Of a DNA stretch of 64,000 nucleotides, positions 1 to 8,641 are shown in pieces. Each line of letters begins with the position of its first letter. Within the stretch, counting starts at the first letter, position 1. A program made the translations under genes and the position numbers. The notes below the pieces were generated by a model. The model saw nothing but the letters and a program-made list of their open reading frames with translations, had not been told where the DNA came from and did no database searches. This DNA comes from Streptomyces cynarae (GTDB taxonomy: Bacteria; Actinomycetota; Actinomycetes; Streptomycetales; Streptomycetaceae), in the NCBI RefSeq assembly GCF_025642135.1, contig NZ_CP106793.1, forward strand, positions 1,054,001-1,118,000. The letters are read 5' to 3'.

Positions 1-1490
1 GCTACGCCCTCTCCGACGCGGCGGCTCCGCTGCGCGGCGAGGTCGTCACCCTGGCGGTCTGGGCGTTCCGCGCCGCGGACGCCGAACAAGCGGAGGAAGT
101 GACCGTCGGTGGCCGTACGACCGCCCCGGCCGGAGCCGACGACGCGCTACGCGCGGCCGTGGCACTCGCCGACGAACTCCTCCTGGACGGCGTGCAACAG
201 GCCGGGCCGGTCTTCACCGGCTCACTACGCCGCGCCGAACAGGCGCTGACCGCCGTCTCCCACCACTGGCCCGCCGGCGCGGTGGCCGACCTGCGGGACC
301 AGTTGGAGGCCTACGCGGCCCGCGCCAGTCGCTACGCGCCCGAACGCCTGGCCCTGCTCCTTGCCGAACTGCACGCCCGGCACCGCGGGGCCGATCGCAA
401 CCGGGTCGGCGTGCTGGGCACCTCGGAGGCACCGGTGACACCGCTGCGGCGGGTGCGTCTGGTGGCGCTGGGTTGCCGGATCGGCGGCACCGCCCGGGAC
501 CGTACGGCCGAGACGTACTTCGCGCACGCCGACGCCGGCACCGTGCTGGTCCTGCGCAAGCGGTGGGAGCTGACGGGAGATCAGGCACCCACCGGCCACG
601 AGCTGTCGACGCGCCGCCTGCTCGGTTCACCGCTGCGCGCGCTGGCCACGGCCAACGTCGTCAGCGAGCACACCGCACGGGCCGCCGACCGCACAGTCGT
701 CCTCTCGCGGGGCCGGATCGCCGCGACCAGCATCACACCCGTCGGCTCCGCATGGACGGAACTGCCGGACAGGCTGCTGCTGCGGGACACCGCCGCACAT
801 CTGCGGGAGGCCGGCGAACGTCCACCACGTCTGATCCGTCCCCGGGTCGAGGCGGATGCGGTACGGGTCATCGCGGTCGACACCGTGGACGACATCGGCT
901 ACGACCCCGCCGGGCAGCGCCTGGAAGCGGTGCTGCGCGATCCCGCGGGCAACCCCGTCCACCTCCGTGCCGAGTACAACCCGCTGTGCCCCGGTGGCCT
1001 GGACGCCCTGGCCGCCGCGCTGGCCGACGGCGAGGTCCACTGCGTCAGCGGCATGCTGGGCCGGGGCCGCGGCCGGATCGTCCTGGACCCGCTGGCCGTC
1101 CTCACCTCTGAGGGCGTCACCGTCCCGGACTTGGCCCCGGGCGAGGGCGACACCAGGCTCACCACGATCCGCCCCCGCCCGTCCGACCCGATCACGACGA
1201 CCCTCGAGTCGGCACTCACCGCCCTGGCCGACGCGGCCCATCACGGCCTGCGCCACCTCACCGGCACGTCCCGCACCACCCTCGCGGACACTGCCACACA
1301 CCTGCGCCGCACCGGCCTGCGCACCGCCGCCCGCCTCGTGGACGCCCTGACCGGCGCCCTGCACACCCAGGGCGCGACGGCGGCCGTCCCCCACTGGGTG
1401 GCTGCCCACATCCACCTGACGACGAGCCTGGACCTGCACCAGGAGAACGCACTGGAGACACCGGTGGCGGAAAGGGGAGGCAGCCACTGA
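1..1490 (+). CDS. C-terminal part of an unrecognised protein (possibly SWIM zinc-finger-associated)
   Basis: The reading frame is open from base 3 to the TGA at 1488-1490, so at least 495 codons of a larger protein are present and its start lies outside the window. A GTG at 99 is possible, but its GGAGG lies only 2 bases upstream, so I treat the gene as 5'-truncated. The protein is soluble and Ala/Leu/Arg-rich, with no transmembrane segment and no catalytic motif I can name. The C-terminal third is helical, with repeated L-A-D-A/H-L-R patterns. The general look resembles the C-terminal region of Streptomyces SWIM zinc-finger proteins, but the zinc motif itself is not in the visible part, so this is a weak guess. 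The high GC at third codon positions supports real coding. Confidence 0.55.
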   Translation, partial: YALSDAAAPLRGEVVTLAVWAFRAADAEQAEEVTVGGRTTAPAGADDALRAAVALADELLLDGVQQAGPVFTGSLRRAEQALTAVSHHWPAGAVADLRDQLEAYAARASRYAPERLALLLAELHARHRGADRNRVGVLGTSEAPVTPLRRVRLVALGCRIGGTARDRTAETYFAHADAGTVLVLRKRWELTGDQAPTGHELSTRRLLGSPLRALATANVVSEHTARAADRTVVLSRGRIAATSITPVGSAWTELPDRLLLRDTAAHLREAGERPPRLIRPRVEADAVRVIAVDTVDDIGYDPAGQRLEAVLRDPAGNPVHLRAEYNPLCPGGLDALAAALADGEVHCVSGMLGRGRGRIVLDPLAVLTSEGVTVPDLAPGEGDTRLTTIRPRPSDPITTTLESALTALADAAHHGLRHLTGTSRTTLADTATHLRRTGLRTAARLVDALTGALHTQGATAAVPHWVAAHIHLTTSLDLHQENALETPVAERGGSH

Positions 1491-1558
1491 TGTCAGGCGG
1501 TGTCACGGGCGTCGGCAGCCGCCGCCCCCGGCGGGCGGCCGGACGGCGCCGGGCGGCG

Positions 1559-1711
1559 TCACCGAGGGAAAGCCATGCGGAACAGGTCCCAGGCGGTCGC
1601 GTCACCGACTGCCGCGCTGCCGCCCTGCGCGGCTCGCACACGCCGGTACGCCGACTCCGTGAACGCGGTACCGGATCGCGCCGGTTCGGAGTCGACCGGG
1701 ATCATCTCCAC
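1559..1711 (-). CDS. possible small hypothetical protein (about 50 aa)
   Basis: A short minus-strand frame starts at GTG 1711, with alternatives at GTG 1717 and ATG 1705. A GGAAGGAAGG-type ribosome binding site lies just upstream, and the frame ends in TGA at 1559-1561. Codons favour G or C in the third position and the composition is protein-like (D, E, F, T and Y all present), unlike the Arg/Pro-rich frames around it. I recognise no family. The rest of the gap between 1491 and 1948 shows nothing I can assign. Confidence 0.35.
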   Translation of the reverse strand: MEMIPVDSEPARSGTAFTESAYRRVRAAQGGSAAVGDATAWDLFRMAFPR

Positions 1712-1948
1712 GGACACCCCTTCCTTCCGTACGCGCCGTCCAGGGACCGACGGCCCACACGGCGCGCGAGCGTGGTACCGCCCGGCAGGGCCACGGTTCG
1801 CCCAGACGGACCCGACCCGACCCCGCAGCCTGCCACCCCGGCACCCCGCACGCGCTCCCGCCCCGCATACGCGCCGCACCGACTCCCACGCGTCCACCCG
1901 AACGGCCCAACGCGGCCGAGCCGTCCGGATCGCCGCGGTTCCGCGCTC

Positions 1949-2401
1949 TCAGTCGGCCCCCTTCTCCCCCTCACCCCTGCGCACCCCCGTCGGAACGGCC
2001 TCCCGTGCCCGGTCCAGTGCCTCCGCCGACGCCTGGCCGGCGGCGCGTACCCGGTTGCGGGCGGCGACGCCCAGCGTTGCGGCGCCCGTGGCATAGGCGC
2101 AGGTCAGTACGGCCGACGCGCGGGCGCCCGGCAGGGCCGGCTCCAGTGCCCGCAGGGCCGTCTCGTGGGCCGACCACAGGGCCAGCAGGCCGCACACCCC
2201 GGCGGCGCCCAGCAGCGCGCCACCCGCTCCGAACCGGCGCAGCGCCGCCCTGACCTCGCTCTGCACCGCGAGTATCTCGTGGCGAGCGAGCTGCGCGGTG
2301 TCCTGGGCCAGCCGCGCCGCCGCGTCGCCCACACGGCTCCTGCCCTCCGCCGGGTCGTCGCCTTGCATCCGCATCGCTGCCGCCTCCGTCTCGTTCCGCA
2401 T
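1949..2401 (-). CDS. phage holin family-like (DUF1469-type) membrane protein
   Basis: A 150-residue protein. The N-terminal 65 residues form an amphipathic helix (pattern RLAQDTAQLARHEILAVQSE) typical of actinobacterial proteins annotated as the phage holin family. Two hydrophobic segments follow, at roughly residues 68-85 and 95-115, and then a charged C-terminal tail (EALDRAREAVPTGVRRG). Despite the family name, such chromosomal copies are not known to lyse cells; they are small inner-membrane proteins of unknown role. The gene stands alone on the minus strand, divergent from the hydrogenase operon that starts at 2594, with about 190 bp between them. Confidence 0.6.
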   Translation of the reverse strand: MRNETEAAAMRMQGDDPAEGRSRVGDAAARLAQDTAQLARHEILAVQSEVRAALRRFGAGGALLGAAGVCGLLALWSAHETALRALEPALPGARASAVLTCAYATGAATLGVAARNRVRAAGQASAEALDRAREAVPTGVRRGEGEKGAD

Positions 2402-2540
2402 CGCGTTCCCGCCGGGGCCGACGGCCGTCAGTCACCTCCCCGCAGTACCCGCTCAGACCGTGCCGACACGACGACTCCCCGCCCCTCTCGACGCGCCACT
2501 CACCCATCCGCCCTCAATACGCGCCCATCGCACGAAAAGG

Positions 2541-2593
2541 TGTGATCGTTGTAAACCACTGCAATACGCACATCTGGTCAGTGAGGAGTTACG
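2541..2593 (+). promoter_or_regulatory. leader of hydrogenase operon with TGCAATA motif and strong RBS
   Basis: This is an AT-richer stretch just before the first gene of the hydrogenase operon. It holds TGCAATA at 2560-2566, which also occurs twice as an inverted pair upstream of the pyruvate-oxidase-like gene (42665-42671 and 42723-42729). A GAGGAG ribosome binding site follows about 7 bases before the GTG start at 2594. A shared regulator is an inference. I see no clear -35/-10 pair. Confidence 0.35.
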
Positions 2594-3700
2594 GTGAGCG
2601 ACCCCTTGGGCGATCCCGTGAGCGTGCATTCCGCGGTCGAAGAGGCGTGCGCCGTGGCCGACGCCGTCCTCTATGAGGGATACCTGCTCTACCCGTACCG
2701 CCGCTCGTCGGCCAAGAACCGGGTGCGCTGGCAGTTCGGCATCCTCGCCCCCCGCGCCTGGGCCGAGGCCCACGGCCCGGTGACGCCGGGTGTCTCGGGG
2801 TCCGTGGAGTCCTGGCAGCAGCAGACCGAGTGCCTGCTGCGCGCGCGACCCGACGCCGTGGTACGGGTGCGCGTGCGCTATCTGCAGATGCAGTACCGAG
2901 GCGTGGAGCGACGGGACGCGGACGGTCACTACACGCCCGTGGACTCCCTGGAGACGGCCGGTACGGTCCATCTCTCCTTCGACGAGGCGATGCCGCGCGA
3001 GACCGACCTCACCGCCCCGCTCGCCGAACTCCTCGCCCACGACGCGGAGTTCACCTTCGGCGCTCCCGGCGGCGACGAGTCCGAGCCCCTGCCCGCAGAC
3101 GCGGGGCGCCTGGTGCGCCGCCGCTCCCCCGTCGAGGCGCGCACCACGCTGCACGTCGAACCCGTCGCGGGCGCCGACTCCTTGTACCGCCTGCGCGTCC
3201 GCACCGAGAACACCGGACGTAGGACGCCGCCCGACGCTCCCCGCGACGAGGCCCTGCGGCACTCGCTCATCGCGGCGCACACCTTCGTCGCCGGTGAGGG
3301 ACTCGGCTTCTACTCCTCGATCGACCCGCCCGAGGACGTCGCGCCGTACGTGAGGGAGTGCCGCAACCTGCACACCTTCCCGGTGCTCGCGGGCCCGGAG
3401 GGGTCCGACTCGCTCGTCCTGTCGTCGCCGATCATCCTGCCCGACCATCCGCAGGTGGCCCCGGAGAGCCCCGGCGACCTGCACGACGCCGCGGAGATCG
3501 ACGAGATCCTGACCCTGCGGACGCTGCTGCTCACGGACGACGAGAAACGCGAGGCACGCGCCACCGACCCGCGGGCCGCGCGGATCCTCGACCGGGTGGA
3601 GACCATGCCGCCGGAGGTGCTCGCCCGGCTGCACGGCGCCATCCGCTCCCTCACCCCCTCCCCCGCCCCGTCCCCCTCCTCCGCCTCCTCCGCCTCCTAG
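2594..3700 (+). CDS. conserved hypothetical protein, first gene of the hydrogenase operon
   Basis: A 368-residue soluble protein that starts at GTG 2594 behind GAGGAG. There is no transmembrane segment or signal peptide. The N-terminal region (about 1-120) contains an aromatic stretch with YEGYLLYPYR and a WQFGILAPRAW motif; the C-terminus ends in a Ser/Pro/Ala tail of about 20 residues that looks disordered. I do not recognise an enzyme family. Position is the main clue: it is 55 bp upstream of the hemerythrin and then of the hydrogenase subunits, all on the same strand, so it is probably an accessory or maturation factor of the actinobacterial hydrogenase. I cannot tell from sequence whether it acts in assembly, electron transfer or storage. 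Confidence 0.8.
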   Translation: MSDPLGDPVSVHSAVEEACAVADAVLYEGYLLYPYRRSSAKNRVRWQFGILAPRAWAEAHGPVTPGVSGSVESWQQQTECLLRARPDAVVRVRVRYLQMQYRGVERRDADGHYTPVDSLETAGTVHLSFDEAMPRETDLTAPLAELLAHDAEFTFGAPGGDESEPLPADAGRLVRRRSPVEARTTLHVEPVAGADSLYRLRVRTENTGRRTPPDAPRDEALRHSLIAAHTFVAGEGLGFYSSIDPPEDVAPYVRECRNLHTFPVLAGPEGSDSLVLSSPIILPDHPQVAPESPGDLHDAAEIDEILTLRTLLLTDDEKREARATDPRAARILDRVETMPPEVLARLHGAIRSLTPSPAPSPSSASSAS

Positions 3701-3755
3701 CCGGCGGATCCGCCCCACCTCTGTGCCGCCACCGTCCCCGACCAGGAAGGCCGTA

Positions 3756-4301
3756 ATGGACGCCATCGAGTTGCTGATGCACGACCACCGGATGGTCGAG
3801 CAGCTGTTCCGCGACTACCACGCCGCCGCCTCCGCAGCGCAGCGCCGGGCCGTGGTGGAAACCCTGGTCCGCGAGCTGTCCAAGCACGCGGCGCTCGAGG
3901 AGCTGATGGTCTACCCGCTGGCCAAGAAGGTCCTGTCGGACGGGGACCAGCGGATCCGCGAGCACCTGAGCGAGCACAGGGCGGTCAAGGAGACCCTCCT
4001 GGCCCTGGACAAGCAGTCCGGGGACGACGAGCGCACGAGCGAACTCATGGACGAGCTGCGCCGCGAGGTCGAGGAGCACATCCGCGAGGAGGAGGGCGAG
4101 CTGATGCCCCTGCTCCGCGACGCGGTCTCCGAGGAGGAGCTGTTGCGGCTCGGCAAAATGCTGGCCCGGTCCAAGCAGACCGCCCCGACCCGGCCGCACC
4201 CCAACGCGCCCGACGAGCCTCCCGCCCTGGCCTTCGCCGGACCGGTGGCCGCGGCCTACGACCGCCTTAGGGACCGACTGCAAGGGAGGCCGAGGACATG
4301 A
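3756..4301 (+). CDS. hemerythrin HHE domain protein
   Basis: A 181-residue protein that starts at ATG 3756, with AGGAAGG 5 bases upstream. It has the hemerythrin cation-binding pattern: His in LLMHDHRMVEQLF near the N-terminus, HAALEELMVYP (HxxxE), EHLSEHRAVKE (HxxxH) and EEHIREEEGELMPLL. Such four-helix bundles carry a di-iron site that binds O2 or NO, or senses redox state. A Pro-rich tail of about 40 residues follows. Its TGA overlaps the ATG of the hydrogenase small subunit (ATGA), so the two are translationally coupled. This makes a role in supplying or protecting iron, or in dealing with oxygen near the hydrogenase, plausible, though not shown. Confidence 0.88.
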   Translation: MDAIELLMHDHRMVEQLFRDYHAAASAAQRRAVVETLVRELSKHAALEELMVYPLAKKVLSDGDQRIREHLSEHRAVKETLLALDKQSGDDERTSELMDELRREVEEHIREEEGELMPLLRDAVSEEELLRLGKMLARSKQTAPTRPHPNAPDEPPALAFAGPVAAAYDRLRDRLQGRPRT

Positions 4302-5419
4302 CCGTCGAAAGCGGGACCACGGAGGTCAGCCAGCAGCCCACGAGGGCTGAACAGAGGAACGGCTTCGACGAGATCCATATCCTGTGGATCTCCGAGGGCA
4401 TGAGCTGTGACGGGGACACCGTCTCCATGACGGCGTCCGGCCAGCCGGCGATCGAGGACATCGTCGCCGGGCTGGTGCCCGGCCTGCCGAAGGTGAACCT
4501 GTACAACAAGGTGCTCTCCCCGAGCCTGGGCGGCGAGGACTTCCTCGCCCCGTTCCGCGCCGCGGCCCGCGGTGAACTGGCGCCGTTCATCCTCGTCATC
4601 GAGGGCTCGATCCCCAACCAGAACATCATCGAGGGCGACGGCTACTGGACGTCGTTCGGCAACGACCAGGACACCGGCGAACCGCTCACCCTCAACTGGT
4701 GGATCGACCAGCTCGCGCCCAAGGCCTGGGCGGTCGTCGCCGCCGGCACCTGCGCCACGTACGGCGGGATCCACGCGATGGCGGGCAACCCCACGGGCTG
4801 TATGGGTCTCGCGGACTACCTGGGCTGGGACTTCAAGTCGCAGGGCGCGCTTCCGATCGTCAACGTGCCGGGCTGCCCGATCCAGCCGGAGAACTTCATG
4901 GAGACCCTCACCTGGGTGCTCTACCACGCGGCCGGGTCGGCGCCGCCGCCCCCGCTGGACCACATGCTGCGCCCGCAGTGGCTGTTCGGGAAGACGGTGC
5001 ACGAGGGGTGCGACCGGGCCGCCTACTACGAGCAGGCCGACTTCGCGAAGGACTACAACTCTCCCAAGTGCCAGGTCAAGGTGGGCTGCTGGGGTCCGGT
5101 CGTCAACTGCAACGTGCCCAAGCGCGGCTGGATGGCCGGCATCGGCGGCTGCCCGAACGTCGGTGGCATCTGCATCGGCTGCACGATGCCCGGGTTCCCG
5201 GACGCCTTCATGCCGTTCATGGACGAACCGACGGGCGGCACCCTCTCGTCCGCTGTGATCAGGCCCTATGGGGCCGTGATCCGGCGCCTGCGCGGCATCA
5301 CCAACATGGCCGTCAACCGTGAGCCCAAGTGGCGCCACAACAAGGACAAGTTGACGAGCGGCTACGACCCGTACTGGCGCCCCGACGGGCGCAGACGACA
5401 GCGAGAGAGAGCGAGGTAG
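4298..5419 (+). CDS. hhyS: [NiFe] hydrogenase small subunit, group 1h (actinobacterial type)
   Basis: A 373-residue Fe-S electron-transfer subunit. The N-terminal cluster motif reads GMSCDGDTVS, with Cys37 followed by Asp40 where ordinary hydrogenases have a second Cys. This 3Cys-1Asp proximal cluster is a known mark of the actinobacterial-type group 1h/5 enzymes such as Cupriavidus AH. Further ligands lie in GTCATYGG, VPGCPIQPENF, GCDRAAYYE, GCWGPVVNCNVPKRGW and GGICIGCTMPGFPD. There is no twin-arginine signal, so the enzyme is probably cytoplasmic or attached to the inside of the membrane. The start overlaps the hemerythrin stop, and hhyL follows 8 bp after the stop. The family oxidises H2 at or near atmospheric levels in aerobic, often sporulating or starved cells. 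Confidence 0.95.
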   Translation: MTVESGTTEVSQQPTRAEQRNGFDEIHILWISEGMSCDGDTVSMTASGQPAIEDIVAGLVPGLPKVNLYNKVLSPSLGGEDFLAPFRAAARGELAPFILVIEGSIPNQNIIEGDGYWTSFGNDQDTGEPLTLNWWIDQLAPKAWAVVAAGTCATYGGIHAMAGNPTGCMGLADYLGWDFKSQGALPIVNVPGCPIQPENFMETLTWVLYHAAGSAPPPPLDHMLRPQWLFGKTVHEGCDRAAYYEQADFAKDYNSPKCQVKVGCWGPVVNCNVPKRGWMAGIGGCPNVGGICIGCTMPGFPDAFMPFMDEPTGGTLSSAVIRPYGAVIRRLRGITNMAVNREPKWRHNKDKLTSGYDPYWRPDGRRRQRERAR

Positions 5420-5427
5420 GCACGGAC

Positions 5428-7221
5428 ATGACGGCAACCGAGGCGCGGGCCGCGGCGCGAAAGCCCGCGCAGATCGTGGACATGTCCTGGGATCCGATCA
5501 CGCGGATCATCGGCAATCTCGGCATCTACACGAAGATCGACTTCGCGAACCGCGAGGTGGTGGAGTGCCACAGCACGTCCTCGCTCTTCAGGGGCTACTC
5601 CGTCTTCATGAAGGGCAAGGACCCCCGGGACGCGGGTTTCATCACCTCGCGAATCTGCGGGATCTGCGGTGACAACCACACGACGTGTTCCAACTACGCC
5701 CAGCAGATGGCCTACGGCGTCAAGCCGCCGCGACTGGCGGAGACCATCGTCAACCTGGGCGAAGCGGCCGAATACATGTTCGACCACACCATCTTTCAGG
5801 ACAACCTGGTGTTCGTCGACTTCTGTGAGGCCATGGTCAAGGCCACCAATCCGAGCGTCATGGCCCGGGCCGAGCGCACCGAGGCCCGCAACGGCTACAT
5901 CCACGGCTACCGGACCATCGCCGACATCATGCGCGCCTTCAACCCGTTCGAGGGCGAGCTGTACAAGGAGGCGCTCAAGGTCAGCCGCATCACGCGGGAG
6001 ATGTTCTGCCTGATGGAGGGGCGCCATGTGCACCCGTCCACGCTGTATCCGGGCGGGGTCGGCACCATGCCCGAGCCGACCACGTTCACCGACTACCTCT
6101 CCCGGCTGCTGCGGGTCCTGGACTTCATCAAGCAGGCCGTGTCGATGAACGACGACGTCTTCGACTTCTTCTACGAGGCGCTGCCCGGCTACGAGGAGGT
6201 GGGCCGCCGCCGGATCCTGCTCGGCTGCTGGGGCGCCTGGCAGAACCCGGACGTCGTGGACTACCGCTACGAGACGATGAGCGACTGGGGCAAGGCGATG
6301 TTCGTCACCCCGGGCATCATCGTGGACGGCAGTCTCGTCACCAACGACCTGGTCGACATCAACCTGGGCATGCGGATCATGCTGGGAAGTTCGTACTACG
6401 AGGACTGGGTGAACGAGGAGCCGTTCGTCACCCACGACCCGCTCGGCAACGCCGTCGACATGCGCCACCCGTGGAACCAGACGACGGTGCCGGTACCGCA
6501 GAAGCGGAACTTCGAGGGCAACTACAGCTGGGTGATGAGCCCGCGCTGGTACGACAAGAACAGCGCCCAGCACCTGGCGCTGGACACCGGCGGCGGTCCG
6601 CTCGCCCGGCTGTGGTCGACGGCGCTCAACGGGCTGGTCGACACGCCGTACGTCAAGGCCACCGGACACAGCGTGCGCATCTCGCTGCCCAAGAGCGACA
6701 AGATGCCGGAGATGACGTTCGAGTGGAAGATCCCCCAGTGGAGCAACACGATCGAGCGCGACCGGGCCCGGCCGTACTTCGTCGCCTACTCCGCCGCCAT
6801 GGCCTTCTTCTTCCTGGAGCGGGCGATGGACCAGGTCCGCAGCGGTGACACCAAGATCTTCGAGAACTACGAGGTGCCGGACGAGGCGATCGGCTGCGGC
6901 TTCCACGAGGCGGTGCGGGGTGTCCTCTCCCACCACCTGGTGATCAAGGACAAGAAGATCGCGAACTACCACCCGTACCCGCCGACGCCGTGGAACGCGA
7001 GCCCGCGGGACCACTACGGCACCCCCGGACCGTACGAGGACGCCGTCCAGGGCCAGCCGATCTTCGAGGAGAACGGCCCGGAGGACTTCAAGGGCGTCGA
7101 CATCATGCGCACCGTCCGCAGTTTCGACCCCTGTCTGCCCTGCGGCGTGCACATGTACCTCGGCAAGGGCAACACGCTGACCAAGCTGCACTCGCCCATG
7201 TTCGGAGCGGCTCATGGATGA
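5428..7221 (+). CDS. hhyL: [NiFe] hydrogenase large (catalytic) subunit, group 1h
   Basis: A 597-residue subunit holding the NiFe(CN)2CO centre. The start is ATG 5428 (MTATEARAAA); the frame stays open further upstream, but that part overlaps hhyS. The N-terminal nickel motif is RICGICGDNHTT (Cys77 and Cys80) and the C-terminal one is FDPCLPCGVH. All four ligands use Cys codons, so this is not a NiFeSe enzyme. A 22-residue tail after the last His would be removed by a maturation endopeptidase, whose gene is not in the window; nor are the hypABCDEF genes. It overlaps the next gene by 8 bp. Together with hhyS it catalyses H2 = 2H+ + 2e-, and electrons presumably go to the respiratory chain encoded just downstream. 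Confidence 0.96.
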   Translation: MTATEARAAARKPAQIVDMSWDPITRIIGNLGIYTKIDFANREVVECHSTSSLFRGYSVFMKGKDPRDAGFITSRICGICGDNHTTCSNYAQQMAYGVKPPRLAETIVNLGEAAEYMFDHTIFQDNLVFVDFCEAMVKATNPSVMARAERTEARNGYIHGYRTIADIMRAFNPFEGELYKEALKVSRITREMFCLMEGRHVHPSTLYPGGVGTMPEPTTFTDYLSRLLRVLDFIKQAVSMNDDVFDFFYEALPGYEEVGRRRILLGCWGAWQNPDVVDYRYETMSDWGKAMFVTPGIIVDGSLVTNDLVDINLGMRIMLGSSYYEDWVNEEPFVTHDPLGNAVDMRHPWNQTTVPVPQKRNFEGNYSWVMSPRWYDKNSAQHLALDTGGGPLARLWSTALNGLVDTPYVKATGHSVRISLPKSDKMPEMTFEWKIPQWSNTIERDRARPYFVAYSAAMAFFFLERAMDQVRSGDTKIFENYEVPDEAIGCGFHEAVRGVLSHHLVIKDKKIANYHPYPPTPWNASPRDHYGTPGPYEDAVQGQPIFEENGPEDFKGVDIMRTVRSFDPCLPCGVHMYLGKGNTLTKLHSPMFGAAHG

Positions 7222-7765
7222 CTACGCCCGGCTCGGCGAAGCGGCGGTCGCGCAGCGGCTCTCCCGCCTCGACGGGCTGCTCGAGCAGCTCGAAGGCGCT
7301 CCGGGTCCGATGACCGGGGCGGCGATCGAGGCGGTGCGGACCCTGACCGAGATCTACGGCGAGGCCCTCGCCCGAGTGCTGGACGCCGCCGACCCCGCCC
7401 TGGTCGACCGTATGGCCGCCGACGACCTCGTCGGTCATCTCCTGGTGCTGCACGACATCCACCCCGAGCCGCCCGAGGTCCGCGCCGCCCGCGCCGTCGA
7501 CGGGCTGCGTCCGGCGGTGCGGGAGCGGGGCGGGGACGTGGAGCTGGCGGGCGTCGAGGAGGGGGTCGCCCGGGTGCGGCTCGCCGGCAAGGGGTGCGGA
7601 TCCTCCTCGGCCTCGCTGGAGGAGGCGGTCCGTGAGGCGGTGCTCGCCCTGGCGCCCGAACTCTCCGGCGTGGAACGGGCGCCTGGTGACGACGCGAGGC
7701 CCCCCGCCTTCGTCCCGGTCGACACGCTCACCGTGCGCACGGTGCCCGCCGGAGAGCGGTCGTGA
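7214..7765 (+). CDS. NifU-like (Nfu C-terminal) domain protein of the hydrogenase operon
   Basis: A 183-residue protein. The N-terminal half is helical (LSRLDGLLEQLEGAPGP). Residues about 90-150 show the NifU C-terminal fold, with LRPAVRERGGDVELAGVEEG and then GKGCGSSSASLEEAVREAV. Classical Nfu proteins carry CxxC in that loop to hold a [4Fe-4S] cluster; here only one Cys remains (GCGSSS), so binding of a standard cluster is doubtful. It overlaps hhyL by 8 bp and the next gene by 4 bp, so it is translated with them. It may help to insert Fe-S clusters into HhyS, or it may have lost scaffold function and act as a specific chaperone; both are inferences from family and position. Confidence 0.75.
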   Translation: MDDYARLGEAAVAQRLSRLDGLLEQLEGAPGPMTGAAIEAVRTLTEIYGEALARVLDAADPALVDRMAADDLVGHLLVLHDIHPEPPEVRAARAVDGLRPAVRERGGDVELAGVEEGVARVRLAGKGCGSSSASLEEAVREAVLALAPELSGVERAPGDDARPPAFVPVDTLTVRTVPAGERS

Positions 7766-8367
7766 CCACCGGCGCGCTGGCCCGCGTCATCCGCTCGGCC
7801 GCCGCCCGGCGGCCGGACGCGGAGCGGTGCGACCTGTGTGGCGCCGACGTCGAGCCCGAGCACCGGCACCTGTACGACACTGGGCAGGAGGAGGTGCTGT
7901 GCGCGTGCCGGCCCTGCTCCCTGCTCTTCATGGAGGAGGAGGCGAGCGAGGGGCGGTACCGGCTGGTGCCACGGCGCCGGGTGCGGCTGCCCGAGGTGGG
8001 CACGCGGGAACTCGGCGTTCCGGTGGGGCTGGCGTTCTTCGTACGGCACTCGGACGGCACCGTGAGCGCGCACTACCCGAGCCCCGCGGGCGCCACCCGC
8101 TGGGAGGCGGACGCGGGGGCCTGGCGTGAGGTGGTCGCCCGGTGTCCCCCGCTCGCCGGTCTCGTACCGGAGGTGGAGGCACTGCTGGTGAACACCGCAC
8201 GGTCCGCGAAGCACCACTGGATCGTCCCGGTCGACGACTGCTTCCGGATGGTGGCGCTCGTCCGGCGGGAGTGGCGGGGCCTGTCCGGCGGCAGCCGGGT
8301 GTGGCCCGCCATTGAGCGGTTCTTCGCGGAGCTGACCGAACAACCGCAGGACCCGGCAAGGAGCTGA
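7762..8367 (+). CDS. DUF5947-like protein of the hydrogenase operon
   Basis: A 201-residue protein that starts at GTG 7762 and overlaps the NifU-like gene (GTGA). Residues 25-60 contain CDLCGADVE followed by LCACRPCSLLF, a spaced pair of Cys motifs that could hold zinc or iron in a rubredoxin-like knuckle. The rest is soluble, Arg-rich and Trp-containing (HHWIVPVDDCFRMVALVRREW). It resembles proteins I remember as DUF5947, which sit beside hydrogenase genes in Streptomyces; I could not check this here. No enzymatic function is known. Position suggests assembly of, or electron transfer to, the hydrogenase. Confidence 0.7.
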   Translation: MTTGALARVIRSAAARRPDAERCDLCGADVEPEHRHLYDTGQEEVLCACRPCSLLFMEEEASEGRYRLVPRRRVRLPEVGTRELGVPVGLAFFVRHSDGTVSAHYPSPAGATRWEADAGAWREVVARCPPLAGLVPEVEALLVNTARSAKHHWIVPVDDCFRMVALVRREWRGLSGGSRVWPAIERFFAELTEQPQDPARS

Positions 8368-8369
8368 CG

Positions 8370-8576
8370 ATGGGCAGGATCCGAGTAGGCAGACCGCAGG
8401 TCAAAACCTATACGCCCCGGCACGTCACCGGGCTGCACCAGGGGAACAAGGGCCCCTACCACCGGCAGCCCGGACACCACAAGGACGGCACCGCCGACGC
8501 GCGGCGCTCGACCGGGATCCATTGGAAGAAGCACGACGCGATCATGAAGATGATGCCGAGTCTCTCCCCGGGATGA
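8370..8576 (+). CDS. small basic hypothetical protein (68 aa)
   Basis: The ATG at 8370 lies 2 bp after the previous stop, and an AAGGAG sits within the end of the previous gene at suitable spacing. The protein is His/Lys/Arg-rich (9 His in 68 residues, including YHRQPGHHKD and GIHWKKHD) and has no hydrophobic segment. Its tight coupling to the hydrogenase genes argues for a real gene. His-rich small proteins can bind nickel or other metals, but nothing here proves it. I recognise no family. Confidence 0.6.
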   Translation: MGRIRVGRPQVKTYTPRHVTGLHQGNKGPYHRQPGHHKDGTADARRSTGIHWKKHDAIMKMMPSLSPG

Positions 8577-8587
8577 GGTACCGGCCA

Positions 8588-8613
8588 CGGCCGCGCCCGC
8601 TGGGGCGCGGCCG
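8588..8613 (+). terminator. GC-rich hairpin after the hydrogenase operon
   Basis: A perfect 11-bp inverted repeat (arms 8588-8598 and 8603-8613) with a GCTG loop lies 12 bases after the 68-residue ORF. There is no U-run, as is usual for Streptomyces terminators. It may reduce read-through into the small membrane-protein gene at 8642. Confidence 0.55.
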
Positions 8614-8641
8614 CACTTACGACGAGCGAGGAGGACGGAAG

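Noticed and set aside
1490..2545. Plus-strand ORF of 351 codons
   Set aside because: Arg/Pro-rich, no family resemblance, and overlaps the well-formed holin-like gene on the opposite strand.
5428..7221. Possible NiFeSe (selenocysteine) hydrogenase large subunit
   Set aside because: The C-terminal DPCxxC motif uses TGT and TGC, and no in-frame TGA occurs, so it is a plain NiFe enzyme.
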